Origin: Cellulomonas sp. KRMCY2
Lineage (GTDB): Bacteria > Actinomycetota > Actinomycetes > Actinomycetales > Cellulomonadaceae
Reading direction: 5' to 3'
Length of the DNA stretch: 64,000 nucleotides
NCBI RefSeq assembly: GCF_000526515.1
Contig: NZ_JAGF01000001.1
Span: 3,782,001 to 3,846,000, forward strand
In this document: one piece after another, positions 1-8,804 of the stretch
Position numbering within the stretch: position 1 is the first letter of the stretch
Layout of the letters: each line of letters begins with the position of its first letter
Translations under genes and position numbers: made by a program
The notes under the pieces: model-generated
What the model saw: the letters and a program-made list of their open reading frames with translations, nothing else
The model's database searches: none
What the model was told of the DNA's origin: nothing

Positions 1-32
1 ACTACTGGCGCGGCGGCCCCGGATCACCGGGC

Positions 33-977
33 TCAGACCAAGCCCCCACGGAGCGCTGCGGCGAAGTAGTCGAGCGACCGGTCGACCTCCGGCAACGACG
101 GGGTGCGGTTCAGGTGGCCGTGGGGCATTCCGGGAGCGAGGTGCGCGGTCACGGGAACGCCGACCTCGACGAGCTGTCGCTGGAGCAGCTCGGCCGAGGA
201 ACGGAGGTCGTCGTACTCGGAGATCAACAGGTGCACGGGCGGGAGACCCCCGAGCGCAGCGGCGCCCGGCAGCGCATCGGCCGGGAGATCGGTGACGCGC
301 CCCACGTAGTTGCGCACCATGTCCTCCACGGACTCCGGCGAGAAGCGCAGGATCTGGGGCAGTCCGGCAAGCTCCGCGCTCAGCGCCGGCTCCGGCGCCG
401 GGTTGGGGAAGTGCGCGAACGGATAGGCCACCAGCAAGGCGGCGGGCGGGGTGCCCTTGCCATCGCGCATCCGCATCGACGTGGCCAGCGCCAGTGCGGC
501 GCCCGCACTCGCCCCACCGAGGGCGAGCCACTCGAGTCCTTCCGTCCCCAGGAGGTCCTCCCCGTTCACGACGCTCGACCACACCGCACTGACGTCGTCG
601 ATCGGCACGGGATAGCGCACACCGTCCGCGGCCAGCCGGTAGTCGACGCTCACGACCACGGTGCCGGCGCGGGCCGCGAGCTCCGCGGCGACCATGTGAG
701 CCTCCGGCATCTCCAGGTCCCCTCCACCGAAGCCGCCGCCGTGGGCCCACACCAGGCCGATTCCCGACGGACGCGCGGGGTTGTACACGCGGCAGCGCAC
801 GGGACCGTGGAGACCGGCGACCTCGTCGTCCCGGATGCTCACCTCGGCGGGAGCCGACCACTCGGCAGGATCGCGGCTGTACTCCTGGACCCGCGCCAGA
901 GTCCCCGCATCGATCGACGACCAGGACGCGCCCTCGAGCAGGTGCAGCTTCGCAGACAGGAAGGGGTCGAACGGCAT
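33..977 (-). CDS. alpha/beta-hydrolase esterase (HSL/acetyl-hydrolase type)
   Basis: Predicted 314-aa carboxylesterase of the hormone-sensitive-lipase type, probably acting on short acyl or acetyl esters. Seen: an oxyanion-hole HGGG at about residues 79-82, a GASAG nucleophile elbow with Ser near 158, a late Asp in SEYDD and a His in MPHGH completing the triad. The ATG at 977 was preferred over an upstream ATG at 1028 because GGAG lies 5 nt before it and family members begin close to this point. No signal peptide is evident, so it is probably cytoplasmic. It is the last gene of the GH54/GH2/GH1 arabinoside locus but is separated from it by a hairpin terminator, so it may have its own promoter. 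A role in deacetylating imported hemicellulose oligosaccharides is inference from position. Confidence 0.85.
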   Translation of the reverse strand: MPFDPFLSAKLHLLEGASWSSIDAGTLARVQEYSRDPAEWSAPAEVSIRDDEVAGLHGPVRCRVYNPARPSGIGLVWAHGGGFGGGDLEMPEAHMVAAELAARAGTVVVSVDYRLAADGVRYPVPIDDVSAVWSSVVNGEDLLGTEGLEWLALGGASAGAALALATSMRMRDGKGTPPAALLVAYPFAHFPNPAPEPALSAELAGLPQILRFSPESVEDMVRNYVGRVTDLPADALPGAAALGGLPPVHLLISEYDDLRSSAELLQRQLVEVGVPVTAHLAPGMPHGHLNRTPSLPEVDRSLDYFAAALRGGLV

Positions 978-1073
978 GAGGTCTCCGATGTCAGGTTGTG
1001 GTCGCTCGCAGACCACCGGGCGAGGCACTCCACGGAGATCCCGAAGTCGGAGCGCGGGCTCAAGACCGCAGGT

Positions 1074-1109
1074 GCGGGTCGGGCGCCTGAAGAACGGCGT
1101 CCGACCCGC
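1074..1109. terminator. hairpin terminator after the GH54 gene
   Basis: A 14-bp stem with one mismatch and an 8-nt loop lies 36 nt beyond the GH54 stop codon on the minus strand. No strong U tract follows, as is common in high-GC actinobacteria. It separates the GH54 gene from the esterase. Confidence 0.6.
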
Positions 1110-1144
1110 AAGGAGCAGCTGACTACTCTCCCATCACGCCTGCA

Positions 1145-3052
1145 TCAGAAACCGTTGATCTTGATGACCTGGGCTTGCTCTCCGTTGCAGGTGTAGATCT
1201 GCATGACTCGCCCATTGTTGGTCAAGCCACCGGGCAGATCGAGGCATAGCCCCGACTGCGGGTTCTTGAGCGAGCCGTTCGCCTGGGGCACCCATTTCTG
1301 CCCGCCCACACCGTTGCAGTCCCACACTTCCACCTGAGTGAACAGAGCAGTCCCGTTGCCCACAACATCCAGGCAACGACCGCTAGTGAGCACTCGGATC
1401 GTCTGGTCCGGGTAGAGGCGCCACTGCTGGTCCCTGTCGGCGGCCTCGCCGGAGTGGAGTGTCGTGCAATCCCAGAGGATCACTCTCTCGCCGTTGCTTC
1501 CGCTCTCCACCCCCTCGAGGTCAAGACACTTCCCTTCGACCTTGAGCGGAACACCGTTGGTGATGGTGAACTGTTGTGCCGTATTCCCGTTGCAGTCGTA
1601 GATCTGTAGGTCGGTTCCGTTGGTCGTGACACCCATCGGGTCATCGAGGCACCGACCCGACTGCGGGTTCTTCAGGGATCCGTCAGGCTGTGGAATCCAG
1701 ACCTGCGCTCCGCCTCCGTTGCACGTCCATAGCTCAACGGGGCTGAAGTTCGCCGTGCCGTTCCCCGTGACGTCGAGGCAGAGCCCCAGCGTGGTCAGCG
1801 TGCCGTTGGCGATCCCTCCGCCCGTGGCCGACGCGCTCCAATGCTGGTCGGCGGCGAGATCCTTGCAGTCCCACAGCTGGACGTGTGCGGTGAGGCCCGC
1901 GGTGTCGTCGCCTTCCACATCAACGCACTTCCCGCCCGGCCCGACAATCGTCGAGCCCGGCCCGCCACCCGAGGTCTCCCCCGAGTAGCCCGCCGCGACG
2001 ACATTGGCCTGGACTGCGTTCTCGGTGGCATCCGACGCGTACCCGAACGTCATGACCCCCTCGAAGAAGGAGCTGGTTCCCTTCTGGCTGTTGTCGCCGC
2101 CGACGCCGAGGACGATGGAGCCCTCCTGATGCATCGGCGCGTATCCGCCCGCAGGCAGCGAGCCGCTGTAGTACGTCGTCAACGCCCCGGACTGAGCGTT
2201 GCCCGCCTTCAGCGCGAAGGTTGTCTGGCCGTTGTTCTTGAGCGTGGCGGTGACGAATTTCGTAAGTGGGATGCCAGCGTTCGGCGGGTATACCGTGGTG
2301 AAGCCCTGGAAGACGCCGTTCTCGAGATCCGCCTGTACCCAAGGGCCGTTTCCGGTAGCGCCCGGAGAATTCATCAATGACAGGTTGAGCGTGTCCATGT
2401 GGCCGTTGCCGGTGTCGGCAACCTGCACCTCGACGTTGCCGAAGTCGGCACAGCATCCGTTGTTGACGTTCGTGCCACTTGCCACCATGTACATGGACTC
2501 AGGTTGACCATTCACCGCGGTGCCCGTCACAACCGCTCGGCGATATCCAGTCACTGGTGGAAGGTAGATGCCGTAGACCGAGTGGCCGGCGAGCGTGACC
2601 GGGAGCTTGTTGGCGACCGCGGGGTTGTTCGGTCCTCCCAACGGGCCGCCCGGGGCGGGCGTGAGGTCGTTGTGGTTCGAGGTCTGGTCGTAGACGATCG
2701 TGATCACGCAGGTGGTACCAGCACAGAACGCATCCTGTGCAGCGGCGTTGGCGTAGTCGCCAACCGCGAGCAGCCCGATATCCAGGGTCTGGTTGTTCGA
2801 AGCGCGTTTGACTTGGTAGAGCGGCCCGTTGTAGTTCTGGAAGAGAGCTCGGGTAGAGCTGAACGCAGCGACGCACGGAGTGCCGCCCGTGGCGTAGATG
2901 TCGCACGGCAGCTGCCCTACCGCCGAGGCGGGGCTAGCATTCAGTAGACTCGTTCCGAAAGCGATCACGATCGCCGTCACGGCGAGGAGCACAGAAGCCC
3001 CCCGCCGTCGGCTTCGACGATCGGGGGCTAAGGACGCTATCGACATGGTCAT
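1145..3052 (-). CDS. secreted GH54 alpha-L-arabinofuranosidase with two ricin-type (CBM13) lectin modules
   Basis: Predicted 635-aa secreted enzyme removing arabinofuranosyl side chains from arabinan or arabinoxylan. Seen: an Arg-rich N-terminus and hydrophobic signal peptide ending at ASPASA (about residue 44). A GH54 catalytic domain spans about 45-360, including the vicinal Cys pair (about 200-201), Glu about 244 in DLENG and Asp about 320 in GGDNS. These match the nucleophile and acid/base of fungal AbfB (established for the Aspergillus enzyme). The C-terminus has two beta-trefoil lectin domains (about 370-500 and 505-635) with repeated CLD and QxW-type motifs. Fungal AbfB carries CBM42 instead. 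The start is ATG at 3052 or 3046; an AGGA lies 4 or 10 nt upstream. The LacI gene lies just upstream on the same strand. Confidence 0.9.
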   Translation of the reverse strand: MTMSIASLAPDRRSRRRGASVLLAVTAIVIAFGTSLLNASPASAVGQLPCDIYATGGTPCVAAFSSTRALFQNYNGPLYQVKRASNNQTLDIGLLAVGDYANAAAQDAFCAGTTCVITIVYDQTSNHNDLTPAPGGPLGGPNNPAVANKLPVTLAGHSVYGIYLPPVTGYRRAVVTGTAVNGQPESMYMVASGTNVNNGCCADFGNVEVQVADTGNGHMDTLNLSLMNSPGATGNGPWVQADLENGVFQGFTTVYPPNAGIPLTKFVTATLKNNGQTTFALKAGNAQSGALTTYYSGSLPAGGYAPMHQEGSIVLGVGGDNSQKGTSSFFEGVMTFGYASDATENAVQANVVAAGYSGETSGGGPGSTIVGPGGKCVDVEGDDTAGLTAHVQLWDCKDLAADQHWSASATGGGIANGTLTTLGLCLDVTGNGTANFSPVELWTCNGGGAQVWIPQPDGSLKNPQSGRCLDDPMGVTTNGTDLQIYDCNGNTAQQFTITNGVPLKVEGKCLDLEGVESGSNGERVILWDCTTLHSGEAADRDQQWRLYPDQTIRVLTSGRCLDVVGNGTALFTQVEVWDCNGVGGQKWVPQANGSLKNPQSGLCLDLPGGLTNNGRVMQIYTCNGEQAQVIKINGF

Positions 3053-3308
3053 CCATTCCTGAAGCTCCATCGCTTCGATTGCTCTTCGAGGCTGCAGGCG
3101 GGACACGTGTGCACCATGGCGACGATCTTCACTCTGGCGCCCCTCTTGCCACCACTGCGGCGGACCCTCGAAGGCTAGGTCAGGCCGTGCCGCTCGACCA
3201 TAGGCAACTGCGTCAGAGCATGGACGATTCACCCAGCGCCAGATGCCGTTTCCTGGATAATGGACGACCGATAGCGGCGCCAAGGGCCGGCCGCGCTCGG
3301 CGCAGCAA

Positions 3309-4424
3309 CTACGGCGTGATGGGCACCGACGCTGTCGGTGCCTCTGTCGACCTGGGGCCCGGGGTCGCAAGCCGGGGCGCGGGCTCCTCGCAGCCACATG
3401 AGCGGCGCGGGACAAAGCTGACTCCTACCTCCTTGCGCGTCCAGCCACCCACCTCGCCCGCAATGAGCTGGAAGAGTCGATCCGCGGCGAGTCTCGCCAT
3501 GTATTCGGCAGGAACATGGACCGTCGAGATCCCTGGTGTTGTGACGCGGGAAAGTCCGAAGTCGTCAAATCCCACGATCGACACGTCGCGAGGAACCTCG
3601 ATCCGCTGCAGCTCGAGCGCCTGCAGCCCGCCGAACGCCATGTCGTCGTTGGCGAAGACCATCCCGTCGAAGGTCCGATCGTGCAGGGACAGGTCGCTGA
3701 TGGCGGCGAACCCCGAGGCTTCGCTGAAGTCACCTTCGACGACGAAGCCGTCACTCGACATTCCATGCCGCTCGAGGGAGTCAAGGAAGCCGTCGCGACG
3801 ATCGATCCCGGTCTGGTGGTCGAGCGGGCCGGCCACGTGGAGCAGCCGCGAGCGCCCGTGCACCTCGATGAGGTGGTCGGTCACGAATCCAGAGGCACGG
3901 AAGTCGTCGATGCCGACCGTCACAGCTGAGGGGATCTCGGGATAATTCCCGATGAGCACCATCGGGAACCCGCTGCTCGCGAGGCGTCCGATCGTCGGGT
4001 CGACGATGGCAGCGCTCGTCAGGATCGCCCCGTCGGCACTCTTCGATCTCATCACCCGCTCGTAAGCGGCGACACCGTTCGACTCGTCGTTGCTGGTCGA
4101 GATGAGCAGCTGGACGTCTCGCTCGTTGGCCGATGTCGAGACGCCGCTGAGAATATGCATGAAGTAGCTGTGGCCGAAGACATGCGTCGCCGTCGTCGGA
4201 ACGATCAGGGCAATAGCCCCTGCCTGTTGCTTGCGTAGGGCTCGCGCGGCAGAACTGCCAACATAACCCAGGTCGGCCGCAGCCTCTTGCACGGACGCGC
4301 GCGTCCGTGCGCTGATGCGCGTGCTCCCGGCAAGCGCCATCGACACCGCTGCGGGAGTGATTCCGACGCGGTCGGCAACATCCCGTAGCGTGACCGACTT
4401 CCCGCTCGGGATTCGCCTGGTCAT
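3309..4424 (-). CDS. LacI-family transcriptional regulator
   Basis: 371-aa LacI/GalR repressor. The N-terminal helix-turn-helix (about residues 10-32, TLRDVADRVGITPAAVS) and hinge helix are followed by a periplasmic-binding-protein-like effector domain. The family binds CG-centred palindromes and is released by a sugar effector. It sits between the GH2 gene and the GH54 gene, all on the minus strand, so it most likely controls the arabinoside uptake and hydrolysis locus and perhaps itself. A matching CG-centred operator is visible upstream of the binding-protein gene at 11080-11093. The effector is probably an arabinose-containing oligosaccharide (inference from the GH54 neighbour). The last 15-20 residues are a Pro/Thr-rich tail. 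Confidence 0.93.
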   Translation of the reverse strand: MTRRIPSGKSVTLRDVADRVGITPAAVSMALAGSTRISARTRASVQEAAADLGYVGSSAARALRKQQAGAIALIVPTTATHVFGHSYFMHILSGVSTSANERDVQLLISTSNDESNGVAAYERVMRSKSADGAILTSAAIVDPTIGRLASSGFPMVLIGNYPEIPSAVTVGIDDFRASGFVTDHLIEVHGRSRLLHVAGPLDHQTGIDRRDGFLDSLERHGMSSDGFVVEGDFSEASGFAAISDLSLHDRTFDGMVFANDDMAFGGLQALELQRIEVPRDVSIVGFDDFGLSRVTTPGISTVHVPAEYMARLAADRLFQLIAGEVGGWTRKEVGVSFVPRRSCGCEEPAPRLATPGPRSTEAPTASVPITP

Positions 4425-4718
4425 GGTGAAGTCGTCCCATCGATCGCGGGAGGTAGAAGCCGCCGCGAGGACGGCCGGATCCTATGCTCCACCTGCTTTA
4501 GTGCGAGCCTATCGCGACCAGCCGACGGTACGCCGTGGCAGACTCGGGCCCCTCCCCCGACGCGGCGAGCCCTGAGGTGTACGTGAGCGATCCGGGCTGC
4601 GCGAGTGCTGTGCACCTGCGCATGCGGCGACGCCACGCGGCGCAGCCGGGACGTACTCCTCGTTATCGGGATGGTCGGAGCTCGCCGTCGTCACCGCCGC
4701 GAACTCGGTCCCCTCAGG

Positions 4719-6647
4719 TCATTCCGACGAGGCGCGCCCCGGTGCGGGATCTCCTGGTGTCCCGCTACGCCACGCAGTCGTGACGTCCCCTGGGGTAGTG
4801 GCGTCGACCCGCGTGCCCGTGATCACTGCACGGATGGCGGCGATCCCGAGCTTCGGCCTCCGATCGGCGCCGACAAGTCCGTTGGTCTCCTGCAGAGTGT
4901 CGGTCAGCTGCGTGTAGCAGGTACCCGCGAGCCATGTGCTCGACCTGAGCGCCCCATGGATCTCTTCCAGGCGGTTCTCGAAGTCCTGCGACGACGACAC
5001 CGTCGAGTACCCCCAGGTCGGACGCCCTGTGTCGAGTGTCGGCGCTGCGAAGCTGACACCGCCGAACTCGGTCAACATGGCGGGCGTCGCGCTGGAGCCC
5101 TCGCCCGCCAGAACGATCTTTCGGCCCTCTGGGCCGACCCCCTGGAGCATGCGCGTCAGGCCGTCACGCGTTGCGTAGCGGGTCCCGAGTACAGCCGGAT
5201 CATCCGCGTAGTCGTGGATGGTGAGGATGTCGGACTCGACGTGCTCCCACCCATCGTTGGAGATGACCGGCCGGGTCGGGTCGATCGCCTTGGTCAGGCC
5301 CACGAGCGCCCGCACGAAGCTGACCTGAGCCGGGTCGTGCGAGATGTGCTGGACGCCCCAGCTCTCGTTCAGCGGCACCCATGTGACGATCGACGGATGG
5401 GATCGGTCGCGGTCCAGCGTCTCGAGCCACTCACGCGTCGTACGGCACATCGCGGTCGGTGAGAACTCCAGCGCTGCAGGAGCCTCGCCCCACAGCAGGA
5501 GACCGAGCCGATCTGCCCAGAAGATGAATCGAGGATCCTCGACCTTTTGGTGGATCCTTGCCGCGTTGAAGCCGAGCGCAAGGATGAGCTCCACCTCCTC
5601 CCGCAGCGCCCGCGGAGTCGGTGCAGCCAGGTGGGACGTCGGCCAGTAGCCCTGGCTGAGCACCGAGCGGACGAAGTATGGACGATCGTTGAGCAAGAAG
5701 TGGCCGGACCCAACGCTCGTCGAGCGGATGCCGAGATACGACCAGACCTGGTCCCGCCCCGCGGCGTGGAGCACGACTGTGGCATCGATGAGCGTGGGCG
5801 ACTCGGGGCTCCACAGGAGCTCTTCAGCTCCCTGTCCGTTGGTCAGCGCCGGGACGGAGATCACCTGCCTCGCGCGTTGCCCGTCGAGAGGGAACGTCGC
5901 GCCCCCGACCACCACGTCGCCGTGCGAGAGCTGCACCTCGCAGAGCGTCCCCGGCTCGGGCGGCCTGGAGAGGCGCAGCTCCAGGCTGACCGTGGCTCCC
6001 GGCACGTCCGCGGTCCAGTGCACCTGCTCCACCGCCACGACGGGCGTCGCCTCGAGCCAGACCGGCTGCCAGATTCCCGACGTCCGGTCGTACCAGACCT
6101 TGTGCGCGTGCGGGAGCCAGTCCTGCTTCCCACGTGGTTGGGCCACGTCAGCCGTTCGGTCCTCGACACGCACGACCAGCACCTGGGACACCCCCGCGCG
6201 CAGGAGGTTCTGGATCTTGAACGTGAAGGGGGTGTGCCCTCCTTCGTGCCGACCGACGAGATCCCCGTTCAGCCACACGCTGCATCGGTAGTCGACGGCG
6301 CCGAAGTGCAGCAACAACCTGTCACCCGTGGCGTGCCCGACCTGCTCGATGTGATGCTGAAGGATCTCCCGGCGGTACCACATGACCTCGTGGGCATCGG
6401 TGTCGGCGATCCCGGACGCCGGGGACTCCGGCGGGAACGGAACCACGATCCGGCGGTCGAAGACGCCGCCGCTCTGATACCAACGCTCGACCTCGCCGAC
6501 GTCACCGTCGTCGTACGCGAAGCTCCACTCGCCGCACAGGTCTACCCAGCGCTCTCGGATCATCTGGGGCCGGGGATGCGGCTCCTCCTGCGCGCTCGCG
6601 CGGGGCAGAGAGAACGATCCCGCAGCGTCGGCGCTCACCGGCCTCAT
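4719..6647 (-). CDS. glycoside hydrolase family 2 enzyme
   Basis: 642-aa cytoplasmic GH2 exo-glycosidase (no signal peptide). Seen: the jelly-roll sugar-binding domain (about 35-200), an Ig-like domain (about 205-310) and a TIM barrel with acid/base Glu in PLNESWG (about 428) and nucleophile Glu in LTEFGG (about 527). The family includes beta-galactosidase, beta-glucuronidase, beta-mannosidase and arabinopyranosidase; sequence reading does not decide which. It is shorter than LacZ-type enzymes (about 1000 aa) and has the three-domain plan of the short GH2 groups. The start codon overlaps the stop of the GH1 gene (ATGA), so the two are translationally coupled. With GH1 it probably hydrolyses oligosaccharides imported by the adjacent ABC transporter. 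Confidence 0.9.
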   Translation of the reverse strand: MRPVSADAAGSFSLPRASAQEEPHPRPQMIRERWVDLCGEWSFAYDDGDVGEVERWYQSGGVFDRRIVVPFPPESPASGIADTDAHEVMWYRREILQHHIEQVGHATGDRLLLHFGAVDYRCSVWLNGDLVGRHEGGHTPFTFKIQNLLRAGVSQVLVVRVEDRTADVAQPRGKQDWLPHAHKVWYDRTSGIWQPVWLEATPVVAVEQVHWTADVPGATVSLELRLSRPPEPGTLCEVQLSHGDVVVGGATFPLDGQRARQVISVPALTNGQGAEELLWSPESPTLIDATVVLHAAGRDQVWSYLGIRSTSVGSGHFLLNDRPYFVRSVLSQGYWPTSHLAAPTPRALREEVELILALGFNAARIHQKVEDPRFIFWADRLGLLLWGEAPAALEFSPTAMCRTTREWLETLDRDRSHPSIVTWVPLNESWGVQHISHDPAQVSFVRALVGLTKAIDPTRPVISNDGWEHVESDILTIHDYADDPAVLGTRYATRDGLTRMLQGVGPEGRKIVLAGEGSSATPAMLTEFGGVSFAAPTLDTGRPTWGYSTVSSSQDFENRLEEIHGALRSSTWLAGTCYTQLTDTLQETNGLVGADRRPKLGIAAIRAVITGTRVDATTPGDVTTAWRSGTPGDPAPGRASSE

Positions 6648-7948
6648 CCTCGGGCCTCCGTCTCGAAAGCCGCAGCGGCGAGAGTGTCCTCGCGATGCAG
6701 AACGCCGGTCACCTGCTCGACCAGGGACACCAGGCCCATGCGCCGCAGGAACGGCGTCACGCTGCTCCCGCGCTCCGCGTACGTCTCGCTCGCAGAGCCG
6801 CTGGTCGTTGACGGATCGAGCACGAACTCCTCGACGTTGCGCCCGCCAGAGGCGTAGGACCAGTCAACGAAGTCCATGAGAGGCCACCACGTATAGCCAC
6901 GCACGTCGTGGCCTTCGCGACGAAGCTCCCGCACCTGCGCCGTCGACTCCTCCAACCACTTCCGCCTGACCAGCTCATCCGCTTCGATGCTGGTCTCGGT
7001 GATGAGCATGGGCAGCCCGTACAGCTCGGTGAACCGCTCGATCACTAGACGGAGGCCGTCCGTCCACTGGTTCGACGTGTGCTGGTGCACGTCGTGGCCC
7101 ACTGCTCGGAGCACCCGAGGCGTCAGGTCCGGGTAGTAGTTGACACCCAGAAGATCGACGGTGGGCGGCGCAATGAGCAGCCCCTCGAGGACCGCCACGG
7201 ATGCACCGTTCTCCACCAGCCAGCTCCACATCGGATGCTTGACACCGACGCGACCCAGGAGCAGGTCTGTCGGGAGAGCGCCGACAGCGGTCAGGTGACC
7301 GACCTCAGCACTCAGGTGCTCATGGGGAGTGTCGTACAGGCTGGCGGCCTCGACGTGGACGATGACCACGTCAGGGTTGGCCGTGCGCACTGCCGCCACC
7401 GACCGACGTATCCCCTCGACGATCGCGAGAGTCACGGTCGTCCAGCCTCGCCAACCCTCAAGAGCCGGCGGCCACACACCACGAAGTCCGCAGAACGAGG
7501 CGGTCGTGAGCGGCTCGTTCAGCGGAGTCATGTGGTCGACGAGCCCTCGGTAGCGCTCGGCGAACGCTCCGCAGAACTCCGCGACAAGATCCGGATAGCG
7601 CGGGTCGGCGAACGACCCGTCGAGCCATGTCGGCGTCCCGTAGTGGACCATGTCCGCGATCACCACGAGACCGAGGTCGTTCACCGCAAGCTCCAGGCGT
7701 TCATCGAGGACGCTCCAGTCGAACACGCCAGGTGCGAGGTGAACACGGGGCCAGTTCACCCCGTATCGAAGACCCGTTGCACCGAGACGAGCGACGCTGA
7801 GAAGATCCTCCCTCCACTGGAGTGAATGACCGGTGAGCTCGAACTCGTCGAGAACGACCATCCCCGATCCGGGCTGGGGATACACCGAGGTGTCCTCGAT
7901 GCCGAGCAACCAGCGGAACGATCCCTGCTGAAATCCCTTGGTGGACAC
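6644..7948 (-). CDS. glycoside hydrolase family 1 beta-glycosidase
   Basis: 434-aa GH1 enzyme. Acid/base Glu is in TPLNEP (about residue 145) and the nucleophile Glu in LITETS (about 318). It lacks a signal peptide and is therefore intracellular. A GTG at 7948 was chosen because it falls 8 nt after the permease stop and has AGGGGA just upstream; the longer reading frame to 8065 lies inside the permease gene. No phosphate-binding Ser/Lys/Tyr motif typical of 6-phospho-glycosidases is seen, consistent with uptake by ABC transport rather than PTS. Somewhat divergent from classic BglA/BglB proteins, so the aglycone and sugar specificity (glucoside, galactoside or other) is open. Confidence 0.88.
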   Translation of the reverse strand: MSTKGFQQGSFRWLLGIEDTSVYPQPGSGMVVLDEFELTGHSLQWREDLLSVARLGATGLRYGVNWPRVHLAPGVFDWSVLDERLELAVNDLGLVVIADMVHYGTPTWLDGSFADPRYPDLVAEFCGAFAERYRGLVDHMTPLNEPLTTASFCGLRGVWPPALEGWRGWTTVTLAIVEGIRRSVAAVRTANPDVVIVHVEAASLYDTPHEHLSAEVGHLTAVGALPTDLLLGRVGVKHPMWSWLVENGASVAVLEGLLIAPPTVDLLGVNYYPDLTPRVLRAVGHDVHQHTSNQWTDGLRLVIERFTELYGLPMLITETSIEADELVRRKWLEESTAQVRELRREGHDVRGYTWWPLMDFVDWSYASGGRNVEEFVLDPSTTSGSASETYAERGSSVTPFLRRMGLVSLVEQVTGVLHREDTLAAAAFETEARG

Positions 7949-7955
7949 TCGTCCC

Positions 7956-8804
7956 CTACTTGAGTCCGGCGGTGGATATGCCCGCGACGAAATATCTCTG
8001 GGCCATGAAGAATGCCAAGGCGATCGGCAACAGCGAGATGACAGCTCCCGCCATGAGCACCGCATGATCGGTGACGTGGGTTCCGGCGAAGAGTGCCAGG
8101 CCAGCGGGAAGGGTGCGCTTCTCGGGCGAGCTGCTGACGACCAGCGGCCACAGAAGATCGTTCCACAGCGCCGTGAAGTTCAGCAGCGCAACCGTCGCGA
8201 TGGCCGGCTTCGACAAGGGAAGGATGATGCGGGAGTAGATTCGGAAGTGACCGGCACCGTCGATCCGAGCAGCTTCGTCGAGCTCTCGCGGTACCGACAT
8301 GAAGAACTGGCGAAACAAGAAGATGCCGAACGCGCTCGTGGCACGAGGGACGATCAGTCCCTGATAGGTATTGAGCCACCCCAGGTGGTACAGCTCTTCG
8401 AACACCGGGATCAGCGTCGTCTGAAACGGCACCATGAGTGTGGCCAGGACGAGCCAGAAGCACAGCGTTCTGCCGCGGAAGGTCAGACGGGCCAAGGCGT
8501 ACGCGCACATCGAGTCGAACACCACTGTGAGCGTTGTCGTGACCCCGGCAAACAGAATCGTGTTGAGCACGAGCCTGAAGAACGGGAGCTGCTCCCAGAT
8601 CTGACGGTAGCCGTGCAGCGTCCATTCCGTCGGAACGAGACGTTCCGGGTGTCCGAACAGATCGCTTTCCGGCCGGAACGATGCGCCGACCGTCCAGATG
8701 AAGGGAACGAGCGCCAGTACCAGTCCGATGCTCAGGAACGTCCACCTGGAGGTGGCGAGCAACCATGCGCGGGAGTGCTTGGGAGTGCTTTCTCTAGTCG
8801 GCAT
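7956..8804 (-). CDS. sugar ABC transporter permease, MalG type
   Basis: 282-aa inner-membrane subunit of a CUT1 carbohydrate importer. Six hydrophobic segments and the EAA loop that contacts the ATPase (ELDEAARIDGAG, late middle of the protein) are visible. It overlaps the upstream MalF-type gene by 11 bp. No ATPase gene is present in this locus. CUT1 systems in actinobacteria often use a shared MsiK-type ATPase encoded elsewhere, which is the likely partner here (established precedent, inferred for this strain). Confidence 0.93.
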   Translation of the reverse strand: MPTRESTPKHSRAWLLATSRWTFLSIGLVLALVPFIWTVGASFRPESDLFGHPERLVPTEWTLHGYRQIWEQLPFFRLVLNTILFAGVTTTLTVVFDSMCAYALARLTFRGRTLCFWLVLATLMVPFQTTLIPVFEELYHLGWLNTYQGLIVPRATSAFGIFLFRQFFMSVPRELDEAARIDGAGHFRIYSRIILPLSKPAIATVALLNFTALWNDLLWPLVVSSSPEKRTLPAGLALFAGTHVTDHAVLMAGAVISLLPIALAFFMAQRYFVAGISTAGLK

